Shown in pieces: positions 52,019 through 61,500 of a DNA stretch of 64,000 bases. The first letter of the stretch is position 1, and the number at the start of each line of letters is the position of its first letter. The notes under the pieces are model-generated. The model did no database searches, had not been told where the DNA came from, and saw nothing but the letters and a program-made list of their open reading frames with translations. Both the position numbers and the translations under genes were made by a program. This stretch comes from an uncultured Aquimarina sp. Its GTDB lineage: Bacteria > Bacteroidota > Bacteroidia > Flavobacteriales > Flavobacteriaceae. Where the stretch lies: positions 620,001-684,000 of the forward strand of contig CANMDW010000002.1 of NCBI GenBank assembly GCA_947496705.1. Reading direction: 5' to 3'.

Positions 52019-54466
52019 TTATCTCCAATCTCCTATCAACCCATAACCAGCCCAGAAATATTCATCCGGAACATGAGTTGAAATACAAGATTCCTTTAGT
52101 TTCAATATGGCATGTTGATGGGCCACTGCCTTACTCGAGCCATTCTCTAACCACTCCTCGTAGAAGTACGTGTAAAATTCATTTGAGTTATAAAGGTCTA
52201 TATTCCAGAATGTAGATATAAGAGAGTCTGCGCCTTTTTGTAAAAAAGCCCATTCAATTCCTAAAGCATCCCCTCCTATTCCTTCACGAGCATATCCTGC
52301 AACACATGCCTGCATAGATATATGAGAATTATTTAATTGAATCTGCCTGGTTTTTAAGAGTCTTTCCGGGCTTAATAAATGCTCTCCTTCATTTTTATAT
52401 TTAAAATTGAGATCATTCATAAAAAGTGTTGGTAGTTTTCCATGACTAGGCAAAAGAAGTCCTGAATGGTCAAAGGGATTGTTATCTGCTGGAAAAAATC
52501 CATGTGTAGTAAAATGGATAAGCTGGTTATTTTGAAACCCCGACAAGACCGCATGCAGGGAAGCTGCTTTATGGTGTAAATGATCCTTTCCGGAAATTTG
52601 TGTTGTCTGTTGTAGTAGCTCAGAACAGTGACCTAAAGCTTTTGTTACCTCCTCTTTTTCAATATCTTCAGAAGAAGGAACCTCAATTGTTAAAGAACAA
52701 TCAGGTCTTTTAGGCGGTTTTGATAATAAATATAATAAATGTCCTGCATTATGTACTCTGGATACCGTATTTAATTCTATTAAAGGTTTCCCCCCTATTT
52801 TTACATACTGCAGAGGAAACAAATACAATAAATGATCGGCAGCATAGCAGATATGATCATTCTTTTCTATGATACCTTCATGAATATAAGTCTCAAGCAA
52901 AGAAACAAAAGGGGTTAACTCTTTTGTAATATCTCCAAACGCTGTATTCCAATTCATTGGGTTATGAAGATGCCTGGCATACCATGTATTTAAATGATTT
53001 TTACCTAAAGAGATTTTGTGAGCATAAATATTCCCCTGTTTTGTGATAAGGCAGGCATAACTACAATTGTCATCTACATGATAGCTGATATAATGAGCGT
53101 TTTCTTTTAATAAAAGAGGTCGTAGCCGTTCAGTAATATGGTCCAGATAATAATCTCCAAACTCTAACTTTGACTCTTTTTCAATGGTATCAATAATCAC
53201 CCTTCCCTTAGAGGCTTCAATGGCATCCAGTAAATCATCATCTCTTTTGGCTATATACAAATGTTCTGCCAGCGAGTAGAATAGGTATGGATAAAGTTGA
53301 AATACACCACTACGTTCAAGTGGATTCTCAATTCCTTTACGTATAGATTCCAGGTTTTTTCTCAGATTAATTAATTGATCGGCCGCCTCTGATGACCTAT
53401 TCAATCTGCTGTAACAAAGGTATAACCCAAAATAAGAATCATTAATTAAGGTCTTGTTCTTGAGTCTCAAGGACGATTCCAGTGATTTTTTCAGAACTTC
53501 CAATGAGTTTAAAATCTGATCTTCTGCAGGTTGATTGTCTACAAATATTCCTGATGCCCTTCTTATTTTTCCCTGAATGGAAATTTCATTTTCTTCACTT
53601 GATTCTCCTTGCAAAGATGTCTCGATGGTACTGATTGTTTTTTCGAGTGCATCAAACCCGGTACGTGTATAAGGATCCTGGGTATCTGCAGATGTAATTC
53701 CATCAAGGATTCTGGGATCCATATCATTTTGCGCTAAGATTTTTCCTAAACCATCAAGTATGGCTGCATGACCATGCTCTCTGGACTTCTTATGATCATC
53801 TTTACGTTCTTCCGAAGTTTTTGCCAGTTTAATTGTTTGGGGTTTAATCTGACCTAATTTTGTACGTAATCTCTCTAATTCAATATCTGAAGCGGCCCCT
53901 CCTTCTAGCCTTGATGGGTTATCATATGCCATTGCAAAAGCTTCATCAATACAATTAAGTTCAATCAAAAGATTGATCTTAGCTATCAGCACTGATTTTA
54001 AGCTGTAAGGAAAAGTGTCCTGGTCCTGTATAGCTAATAATTCAGTTTTTTTTTCATAAGATTCCCAAAAAGGCAGTTCGTTTTCAATAAAAGTATATGC
54101 CTCTTTACATTTGCTAAGGTTTGTAAGGGATTTAATATAACTATAAGCAAAGTCGATTACAGTGCTAAGGTGTACGTTGGGAAAATCTCCCGAAGTGAAA
54201 AGCTCTTTTCCATATTGATACAGGGCTATAGATAACAGCTCTCCTGTTTCACAGCTGGCTCCGTGACAATAAGATGGCAACAAGCTACCAAAACCAAATA
54301 TACTGGTAAGAGGATTTGGTAAAGCTATTAAAGTCTTTGCCGTCTCTTTCATTGTATTTTCCGGAAGTATTTGAAGTAGCTCTAATTTTTCCTCCGGAGT
54401 GCCCCTACTCAAAATGTGGTATACACTATTTTTTAATCTATTGGTAGTTGTTTTTTTAGCCCCCAT
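52019..54466 (-). CDS. CHAT-domain (caspase-like) protease
   Basis: An 815-aa cytoplasmic protein. Residues about 1-430 are alpha-helical with TPR-like repeat pairs. The C-terminal ~330 residues form a CHAT domain: a strand-rich half with I-C-Y-A-A-D-H-L-L-Y, the catalytic His655 in H-F-T-T-H-G-F, and the catalytic Cys721 in M-Q-A-C-V-A-G, followed by G-I-E-W-A-F-L-Q-K-G-A and a terminal W-A-G-Y-G-L-I-G-D. Both dyad residues are intact, so it is probably an active cysteine protease. CHAT proteins serve in bacterial cell-suicide and defence systems, for example with gasdermins or CRISPR type III-E. It leads a tight three-gene operon. Confidence 0.88.
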   Translation of the reverse strand: MGAKKTTTNRLKNSVYHILSRGTPEEKLELLQILPENTMKETAKTLIALPNPLTSIFGFGSLLPSYCHGASCETGELLSIALYQYGKELFTSGDFPNVHLSTVIDFAYSYIKSLTNLSKCKEAYTFIENELPFWESYEKKTELLAIQDQDTFPYSLKSVLIAKINLLIELNCIDEAFAMAYDNPSRLEGGAASDIELERLRTKLGQIKPQTIKLAKTSEERKDDHKKSREHGHAAILDGLGKILAQNDMDPRILDGITSADTQDPYTRTGFDALEKTISTIETSLQGESSEENEISIQGKIRRASGIFVDNQPAEDQILNSLEVLKKSLESSLRLKNKTLINDSYFGLYLCYSRLNRSSEAADQLINLRKNLESIRKGIENPLERSGVFQLYPYLFYSLAEHLYIAKRDDDLLDAIEASKGRVIIDTIEKESKLEFGDYYLDHITERLRPLLLKENAHYISYHVDDNCSYACLITKQGNIYAHKISLGKNHLNTWYARHLHNPMNWNTAFGDITKELTPFVSLLETYIHEGIIEKNDHICYAADHLLYLFPLQYVKIGGKPLIELNTVSRVHNAGHLLYLLSKPPKRPDCSLTIEVPSSEDIEKEEVTKALGHCSELLQQTTQISGKDHLHHKAASLHAVLSGFQNNQLIHFTTHGFFPADNNPFDHSGLLLPSHGKLPTLFMNDLNFKYKNEGEHLLSPERLLKTRQIQLNNSHISMQACVAGYAREGIGGDALGIEWAFLQKGADSLISTFWNIDLYNSNEFYTYFYEEWLENGSSKAVAHQHAILKLKESCISTHVPDEYFWAGYGLIGDWR

Positions 54467-54672
54467 TTTGATATGGTTTTTGTAACGGCTAAGTTGTCTT
54501 GATTTGTGGCAGCTGTAAATAAATCAGATAGTGATTACTACATGACTAAACACAAAAATAACTAGTTGATAATCAATTAAAAACAGGTATTTACCCCATT
54601 CTACAGGGTTTTTTACCCCAAATATAGATCATGGAAACAGATTGGCGAATGTTTGTTTTTTATACTGCAAAA

Positions 54673-55500
54673 TTATCTCAAAATCAATACAGGAATATCC
54701 AGCTTTTGTATTACCTGCTTTAAAGGAGTTTCAACACCATTAAATTGAAATAACAAACGTTTTTTATTTGACTTTCTGGGAATACAAAACAATTGTGTAT
54801 TTGTTCTCGAAATATAAGAAGCTAAACCATCTAATGCATTTGAACCTTCAGAAAAAACATAAGAAAGTGTTTCCTGCTCATTTTGCTGAGTTTCAGCACT
54901 TTTTTGTGAATCCTTCTGATCACGAATTTTAAAAAACCGTATACGATTAGTGCCTTGCAGGTTTAAATCGTTAATGATTTCAAAACCTTTTTGTTGTAAG
55001 ATTTCACCATAAACTCCTAAAGAAATATCTGTGTAAGAATGAAATTTGTGATCTTCTCCAGAAATTAAGATGTTAGTCGAACATTGTTTAAGTACAAATT
55101 TGGTGACCCCACTTCCTAGAAAGTTGACCAATTTGGACTTTCGTTTTCCTAATAACACAATTTCTGGCTGTACCTTAGAAATATGTTCTTTAATGGCTTT
55201 TTTAATATTCCCATAAGCGATTTGGTAAGCAATCGGAATTCCATTCTCCTTCTCAATTTTTCTTATGATTTGTCTTAGTCTTGATTTTGTATTGCCATAA
55301 TCCTCATGAATCGCCCGCATAGCCGAAAACTGATTCTCATATTTAACTACATCTGTTGGTGCTTTTACATGGAAGGCTTCCACACTGCCTTCGATTACTT
55401 TGGCCAATTGTACAGCATTTTTTAAAGCGATCTCGGATGCTTTTGATAAATCCATCAATACCAATAAACGGTATTTGGGGTTAGAATTTTTTGTATTCAT
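54673..55500 (-). CDS. universal stress protein (UspA family)
   Basis: About 275 aa from the ATG at 55500 (M-N-T-K-N-S). A longer frame to 55566 adds a hydrophobic stretch not expected in this family. The first ~145 residues are a Usp domain: Y-R-L-L-V-L-M-D-L-S-K-A-S strand, V-L-L-G-K-R loop and the S-T-N-I-L-I-S-G-E end. The ATP-binding G-x2-G-x9-G(S/T) is only partly matched (G-K-R-K-S-K...G-S-G-V-T). The second half is a weaker Usp-like repeat ending in I-P-V-L-I-L-R. Stress-related nucleotide binding is the usual role. Confidence 0.85.
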   Translation of the reverse strand: MNTKNSNPKYRLLVLMDLSKASEIALKNAVQLAKVIEGSVEAFHVKAPTDVVKYENQFSAMRAIHEDYGNTKSRLRQIIRKIEKENGIPIAYQIAYGNIKKAIKEHISKVQPEIVLLGKRKSKLVNFLGSGVTKFVLKQCSTNILISGEDHKFHSYTDISLGVYGEILQQKGFEIINDLNLQGTNRIRFFKIRDQKDSQKSAETQQNEQETLSYVFSEGSNALDGLASYISRTNTQLFCIPRKSNKKRLLFQFNGVETPLKQVIQKLDIPVLILR

Positions 55501-55772
55501 GGTAGTTTTATATTTAAATGTGGTTAAAACAATTGAAATCAATATAATATCAACACATAGCGACAATACTCATAATTACCTTATCACCTCTTGCAGAGGC
55601 ATATTGATAAAAACAAATAAACACCTATTGATAGGTATACTTTATAAATATAATACTATTACTATTACAGTCCAGGAGTTTAACTTTTGATTAATAAAAT
55701 TATAACATATCATAAACTTTAGTTTATATATGACCAATTTGTTTCTCTACCGATAACATAAAGAAAAGACTT

Positions 55773-57944
55773 TTATTCTTTCATTCCTTCGAGATCTAGC
55801 ATAAATGCATAGTACAACGCAGTACGCTTGTAGCGTTGAAAACGGCCGGATGCCCCGCCATGACCTGTTTCCATATCGCAGTCCATGATCAACAGGTTGT
55901 CATCTGTTTTTAACTCCCGAAGTTTAGCGATCCATTTTGCAGGTTCCCAATACTGTACCTGGCTGTCCCAATAACCGGTTGTAATCAGGGTATTTGGGTA
56001 TGCTTTTGCTTCCACATTATCATAAGGTGAATAGGACTTCATATATTCATAATATTCTTTATTCTTGGGGTTTCCCCATTCATCAAATTCGAAGGTGGTT
56101 AATGGTATGGTCTCATCCATCATTGTAGAGATCACATCAACAAATGGCACAGCAGCTACGACACCATTCCATAATTCTGGTTTCATATTCATAATAGCCC
56201 CCATTAATAAGCCCCCAGCACTACCTCCTATGGCATACATATGTCTGGGGCTTGTGAATCCTTCATTTACCAGGTGTTGTCCGCAATCGATAAAATCGGT
56301 GAATGTATTCTTCTTTTTTAACAGTTTACCATCTTCATACCAATATCTTCCCATTTCCTGCCCTCCTCTAATATGAGCCATCGCATATATAAATCCACGG
56401 TCTAATAAACTAAGTCGGTTAGAACTAAAAGATGGCTCAGAACTACTACCATAAGAACCATAAGAGTACAATAATAAAGGGGTATCCGCATTTTTTTCAA
56501 CTCCTTTTTTATAAACAATCGAGATCGGTATCTTCACACCGTCTCTTGCTGTTGCATATATGCGTTCAGATACATAATTATCTTTAGAGAAATTTGGATC
56601 CAATACTTCTTCCTGCTTTAATACAGTCTGTTCTTTGGTATCCATATGATACTCAACAGTACTTTTTGGTGTCGTTAAGGAGGTGTATTCATAACGTAGA
56701 ATATTAGTATCAAAATCAAGATTGGTCGTTGGGTACGATAGATAAGCCGGATCGTTAAACTCAATATAATGATCATTATCACCATTCCATTTCATCACGC
56801 GTATCGTACGCAATCCATTAACTCGTTCCTGCAATACTAAATGATCTTTGAAGACTACAAAACTTTGTAGTAAAATATCCTGTCGGTGTGGGATAACGTC
56901 CACCCAATTCTCTTTTGTAGTAGTGGTAACAGGTGTTTTTACCAAACGGAAATTGGTAGCATCAAGATTGGTTCTTATATAAAAATGATCATCATAATGA
57001 TCGACACTATACTCTAAGTCTCTTTCTCTGGGCTGAATAATTTTCCACTCTCCATTTGGAGTATTTGCAGCTACATATCGATATTCTGTAGATAATGTTT
57101 GATCGCTACCGATCATGATATATTTGTCCGATCTGGACTTAAACACAAAACAACTAAAGGTTTCATCTTTTTCTTCAAAAACCAATTCATCCTGAGATGG
57201 ATCTGTTCCTAAGACATGTTTGTATATCTTATCTTGCCTAAGCGTTACAGGATCTTTTGAAGCATAAAAAAAGGTTTTGTTATCATTTGCCCAAACAGTA
57301 CCTCCACTTGTATTCTTAAGCTTATCGGATAGCATCTCACCTGTCTCCAGGTTTTTAAAATAAATTACATAACGACGTCGGGAAACAGTATCGATACCAT
57401 ATGCCAACAATGTATTATCAGGGCTTACAGAACGGCTTCCAATTCCATAATAAGAATAGCCTTTGGCCATTTCGGGACCATTAAGCATGATCTCTTCCTG
57501 AGCATTGTCCTCTAACTTCTTACGACAATATAAAGCATAATCCATACCTTCTTCATAACGGGTATAATACGAATAGCCATTATCGCTATATGGAACCGAA
57601 GAATCGTCTTTTTTAACACGCCCTACAATCTCATCATACAATTTTTTCTGAAGGCCTTCTGTATGTCTCATGGCAGCGTCCTTATAACCGTTTTCTGCTT
57701 TAAGATAATCCAACACATCCTGAGTCTGTGCATCAGGTGTTTCTGCATTCTTTTGTGTATCGCTTAGGCGCATCCAAAAATAATTATCAATACGCGTATC
57801 TCCATGCGCTGTTAGTTCTTTAGCTACTTTTTGGGCAACAGGAGCCTCAATTGATTGATGTGGTCGTGATTCAGGTTTCTCAGGATTACATGCTAAAAAA
57901 AGCATAGAGAAGATGAGAAGTGAAAAGATGGTTTTGTTTTCCAT
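55773..57944 (-). CDS. ptrB: S9A oligopeptidase B-like lipoprotein
   Basis: A 723-aa peptidase with a lipoprotein signal (L-F-L-A-C). Residues ~80-440 form the seven-blade propeller that gates access. The C-terminal hydrolase domain has the nucleophile Ser575 in G-G-S-A-G-G, a candidate catalytic Asp in Y-W-D-S-Q-V-Q-Y and a His in T-G-H-G-G-A-S-G-R. The E-Y-M-K-S-Y-S-P-Y-D-N segment is typical of protease II, which cleaves after Lys/Arg in short peptides. As a lipoprotein it would act in the periplasm. Single gene. Confidence 0.92.
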   Translation of the reverse strand: MENKTIFSLLIFSMLFLACNPEKPESRPHQSIEAPVAQKVAKELTAHGDTRIDNYFWMRLSDTQKNAETPDAQTQDVLDYLKAENGYKDAAMRHTEGLQKKLYDEIVGRVKKDDSSVPYSDNGYSYYTRYEEGMDYALYCRKKLEDNAQEEIMLNGPEMAKGYSYYGIGSRSVSPDNTLLAYGIDTVSRRRYVIYFKNLETGEMLSDKLKNTSGGTVWANDNKTFFYASKDPVTLRQDKIYKHVLGTDPSQDELVFEEKDETFSCFVFKSRSDKYIMIGSDQTLSTEYRYVAANTPNGEWKIIQPRERDLEYSVDHYDDHFYIRTNLDATNFRLVKTPVTTTTKENWVDVIPHRQDILLQSFVVFKDHLVLQERVNGLRTIRVMKWNGDNDHYIEFNDPAYLSYPTTNLDFDTNILRYEYTSLTTPKSTVEYHMDTKEQTVLKQEEVLDPNFSKDNYVSERIYATARDGVKIPISIVYKKGVEKNADTPLLLYSYGSYGSSSEPSFSSNRLSLLDRGFIYAMAHIRGGQEMGRYWYEDGKLLKKKNTFTDFIDCGQHLVNEGFTSPRHMYAIGGSAGGLLMGAIMNMKPELWNGVVAAVPFVDVISTMMDETIPLTTFEFDEWGNPKNKEYYEYMKSYSPYDNVEAKAYPNTLITTGYWDSQVQYWEPAKWIAKLRELKTDDNLLIMDCDMETGHGGASGRFQRYKRTALYYAFMLDLEGMKE

Positions 57945-58374
57945 AAAACATGAATATTAATTTTTTTAATAACCCAATTTTGAAATTTGTTGCGATTTCA
58001 ATTTTTAAAGAAAGTAAAAATAGTCGTATTGTTATAATAATCTGTGGGTTTTTTTGATGTATTATTTCTATAAATTTCACCCTCTATAGCTATAATAGGC
58101 TAAAAAAATGTATACAAACTCCTCTTTTTCCGAAAACGTTTTCGCGACTCTCAATATTTATGAAAGAGATATTGCAACATTAAGAAAGCTTGTGTATTAT
58201 CAAACTTTTTCGGGTTTTAGTGATTTGCAAAATTTAATGTATTTTATTACTTCATTAACTTTATTTTGATTAGTTCTTTATCAAATGCTAAATTTATTGG
58301 TTGAGATTTGAAGCAAATACTATAAGTTTTGAAGCCATCTATCTATAATTTGTATATGTACTATAAAAAAAAAC
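57945..58374. other. divergent promoter region with LacI-type palindrome
   Basis: A 430-bp gap between the oligopeptidase and the propeller regulator. It is AT-rich, with no gene. The only clear site is the perfect palindrome at 58131-58144 (listed separately). Confidence 0.45.
58131..58144. promoter_or_regulatory. LacI-type operator-like palindrome
   Basis: CGAAAACGTTTTCG is a perfect 14-bp palindrome with the central CG step and AAAACGTTTT core typical of LacI/GalR-family operators. No LacI gene lies in the window. It is about 190 bp upstream of the oligopeptidase start and 230 bp upstream of the propeller regulator. Confidence 0.5.
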
Positions 58375-61311
58375 ATGAAGTATTCATCATTAGCTATTAT
58401 AAAAACCAGATACTTTGAAGTATGTGTACTTCTGGTATTTTTTTCTTTTTCGTGTGTAACCGCGCAAGAAAAATGGAAAAAGATCTCCGAAGTTAGAAAT
58501 TACTCCAGCAATGATATTGGTAAAACTGCCCCAAAAACTTTTGACATCACACAAGATTCACAAGGGCTATTATACTTTGCCAATGAATATGGATTACTTG
58601 AATTTACAGGTACTTCATGGAAGATTTTGTTACAACCGCAAAATCGTTCGCCTATAAGTTCTTTATTATCTTATGGTTCCAGGGTATATATAGGAAGTAA
58701 TAATGAAATAGGGTATACTGCAAAAAACACCTTTGATCAAATTTATTATATTTCATTAAATGAGATCTTATCTGAAGCCTGTAACGATTTCTCCCAGGTT
58801 TGGGATATTTTTGAAATTCAAAACGATATTTATTTCTGCACCAATGAACAATTTATAAAATATGATATCTCAGAAAACAAGATCCAATGCATCCATACTG
58901 ATAATGGAATAAAACATGCTGCCAAAATTAATAATACACTTTATTTTATAGATCATTCAAATAATATCAATACGCTTGTTGATGACCAAACGACATTGGC
59001 GTATTCCTCCAGCTATTTTTCGAATTATCTAATTGAACGAATACTTCCCTACGGCAGAAATTCATTTTTGATTTTCACTTATAAAAATGGGGTCTTTTTG
59101 TTAGAAAACGACATCATTAAACCTTGGGGAAATACCAGGCATTTTAATTTCTTAAACACCAACATATCTTCCGGAATTTTGTTAAACAATAGAGTATATT
59201 GCATAGGAACTACCAACGACGGAGTTTTATTTTTAGATAAAAACGGGAACTTATTACAACAATTAAATCGAGACAATGAACTTCTGAGCAATACGGTACT
59301 AGATTTAAATATAGATGGATCTGAAAATTTATGGATAACCCTGGATGGAAGTATTAGTTATGTAGAATTAAAATCTCCTTTTTATACCTTATCTGAAGAT
59401 GATGGAATATACGGTACCACTTACGATATCAAAAAACATAAAGACACATTATATGTTGCCACGTCTAATGGCATTTATTACTGCAGATGGCCACAAGAGA
59501 GTTATCATGATACATTTAAACAAGTCTCTGGACTAGAAGGGCAAATATGGAATTTGTCTGTTATCGACGACGAATTGTTTATAGGAGCTCATAATGGTTC
59601 ATTCATTTTACAGAATAAAAGAACCAAGAGTATAAGTGAAATTAAAGGAGGATGGAATTTTGTAAAAATAGCAGAGAACAAAGACCTGATCCTTCAGGGA
59701 ACCTATACAGGATTGGTGGTTTATGAAAGAAAAAACGGGATATGGAGATTTAGAAATAAGATCCGGGGTTTTGATGATACTGCTAGAGAAGTTCTGGCAG
59801 ATAAAAATAATATATGGATATCACATGGATACAAAGGTGTTTTTCGGTTACAATTGGATGCAGATTATACCAAAGTCGTTAAGACTACTCTTTATGATCA
59901 ACAAAAGGGATTTCCGGGAAACCTGTTTATAAGCCTGTTGAATACAGAAGATCCTCAACTGTTTGGCACTCAACTAGGGGTCTATAATTATGATAAGGAT
60001 ACTGATTCTATGGTTGTTAACAGCAAGTACACAAGTATATTAACCAATCATAATCTGGTTCGAAGATTAACAAACATATCAGAAAACCAAGTGCTTTTTA
60101 TTCAAGGATATGATAGAGATGATGATATCGGAATTATAGATTTTTCTCCAAACGGAGATTATACCACAGAGCGAGTGCCGTTTCAAAGGCTAAAAACTCA
60201 ACTGATCCCCGCATTTGAAAAATTTATCACTTTTGAAAATGGTGATCTTGGATTTACTTCCAAAAATGGAATTATTATCTATCGGGAAGATTCTGATGTA
60301 GACTACAATAAAGAATTCAATACATTATTGAGAAATGTAATGGTTAAAGATTCTATTATATATGGTAACGTAGAAGATTTTACCGACATCAGAAAAGATT
60401 CTATACCCAAACCTATTTCATTTAATCTGAATAGGTTAAGCTTTTCTTTTGCTGCACCTTTTTATGAACATCCGAGTGCTGTCATGTACCAGACCTATTT
60501 GGATGGTTTGGATCAAGGTTGGTCGGATTGGGGTACAGAATCACAAAAAGAATATAATTTTTTACCATCTGGAGAATATACCTTTAGAGTTAGGGCAAAA
60601 AACATCTATAACAAAATAGGAAAAGAGGCTTCTTTTAAATTTGAGATCAGCCCCCCATGGTATAGGTCCATACCTATGTATTTTGTTTACTGTTCTTTGT
60701 TGATTCTTGTTATCTATACTTTTATTCGCATAAAAAATGATCAGCGTATAAAAAGTATGGAAAAATTAAAAATTGCGCATAAAAGAGAAATTGAACTTCA
60801 GGAAATAAAATTTGAAGAAAAAAGATTGAAAGCAAAAAATGAGAAAATAAAAAAAGACAATAAATCTCTGAAAGAAAACCTGGATTCAAGGAACAAAGAA
60901 CTTGCATCATCTGCAATGCAAATGGTTCAAATAGATAATCAACTGCTACAATTAAAGAAATCTTTAGAGGAGATATATAATGAATCAGAGGGCAAGATGC
61001 GAAAACAACTTAGAAACACCTTAAAATTGATCGATGATCAAATAAAGGGAGATAGTAACTGGAAACATTTTGAAACACATTTCAACCAGATACATGATAA
61101 TTCTTTAGAGCGGTTAAAAGAAGAATACCCAGATCTTAATCATAGAGAAATTAGATTATGTGTCTATTTAAAACTAAACTTATCAAGTAAAGAAATTGCC
61201 CCGTTAATGGGAATTTCATATCGGGGTGTCGAATCATTACGCTTCAGGGTAAGAAAAAAAATGAACCTGGATACTTCTGTTAACCTCACAGACTATATCA
61301 TCAGGTTTTAA
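58375..61311 (+). CDS. propeller/Y_Y_Y sensor with LuxR-type helix-turn-helix
   Basis: A 978-aa one-protein sensor-regulator. A signal peptide (to V-T-A-Q) is followed by about 640 periplasmic residues of two-component-propeller blades (for example E-N-L-W-I-T-L-D-G, N-N-I-W-I-S-H-G), a Y_Y_Y domain (about 670-760, ending F-K-F-E-I-S-P-P-W-Y), one membrane segment (about 765-782), a long coiled coil, and a C-terminal LuxR-like helix-turn-helix (H-R-E-I-R-L-C-V-Y-L-K-L-N-L-S-S-K-E-I-A, then G-V-E-S-L-R-F-R-V). There is no kinase domain. Such proteins sense oligosaccharides in hybrid systems; here the GH26 gene 189 bp downstream is the obvious target. Confidence 0.9.
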   Translation: MKYSSLAIIKTRYFEVCVLLVFFSFSCVTAQEKWKKISEVRNYSSNDIGKTAPKTFDITQDSQGLLYFANEYGLLEFTGTSWKILLQPQNRSPISSLLSYGSRVYIGSNNEIGYTAKNTFDQIYYISLNEILSEACNDFSQVWDIFEIQNDIYFCTNEQFIKYDISENKIQCIHTDNGIKHAAKINNTLYFIDHSNNINTLVDDQTTLAYSSSYFSNYLIERILPYGRNSFLIFTYKNGVFLLENDIIKPWGNTRHFNFLNTNISSGILLNNRVYCIGTTNDGVLFLDKNGNLLQQLNRDNELLSNTVLDLNIDGSENLWITLDGSISYVELKSPFYTLSEDDGIYGTTYDIKKHKDTLYVATSNGIYYCRWPQESYHDTFKQVSGLEGQIWNLSVIDDELFIGAHNGSFILQNKRTKSISEIKGGWNFVKIAENKDLILQGTYTGLVVYERKNGIWRFRNKIRGFDDTAREVLADKNNIWISHGYKGVFRLQLDADYTKVVKTTLYDQQKGFPGNLFISLLNTEDPQLFGTQLGVYNYDKDTDSMVVNSKYTSILTNHNLVRRLTNISENQVLFIQGYDRDDDIGIIDFSPNGDYTTERVPFQRLKTQLIPAFEKFITFENGDLGFTSKNGIIIYREDSDVDYNKEFNTLLRNVMVKDSIIYGNVEDFTDIRKDSIPKPISFNLNRLSFSFAAPFYEHPSAVMYQTYLDGLDQGWSDWGTESQKEYNFLPSGEYTFRVRAKNIYNKIGKEASFKFEISPPWYRSIPMYFVYCSLLILVIYTFIRIKNDQRIKSMEKLKIAHKREIELQEIKFEEKRLKAKNEKIKKDNKSLKENLDSRNKELASSAMQMVQIDNQLLQLKKSLEEIYNESEGKMRKQLRNTLKLIDDQIKGDSNWKHFETHFNQIHDNSLERLKEEYPDLNHREIRLCVYLKLNLSSKEIAPLMGISYRGVESLRFRVRKKMNLDTSVNLTDYIIRF

Positions 61312-61403
61312 TTCTATTTTTAGCATCAAATCAAGGTCTTAATACACTAAAATTTACTTTGCGTAGTAAAACTGTAGTCTCCCAGTATTTTAATAGTACC
61401 CCC

Positions 61404-61422
61404 ATTCTGAAATCTTCAGAAT
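61404..61422 (+). promoter_or_regulatory. palindrome upstream of the GH26 gene
   Basis: ATTCTGAAATCTTCAGAAT is a perfect inverted repeat of 8 bp with a 3-bp spacer, 78 bp before the GH26 start and 92 bp after the regulator's stop. It could be the operator of the LuxR-type regulator or the terminator of its gene; no T run follows. Confidence 0.45.
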
Positions 61423-61500
61423 ACCCTTCCTAAATTTGGATTATTATAAAAAAATAACCCGATTATTTAACCAAATCATTAATTATAAAAATCATAAATC

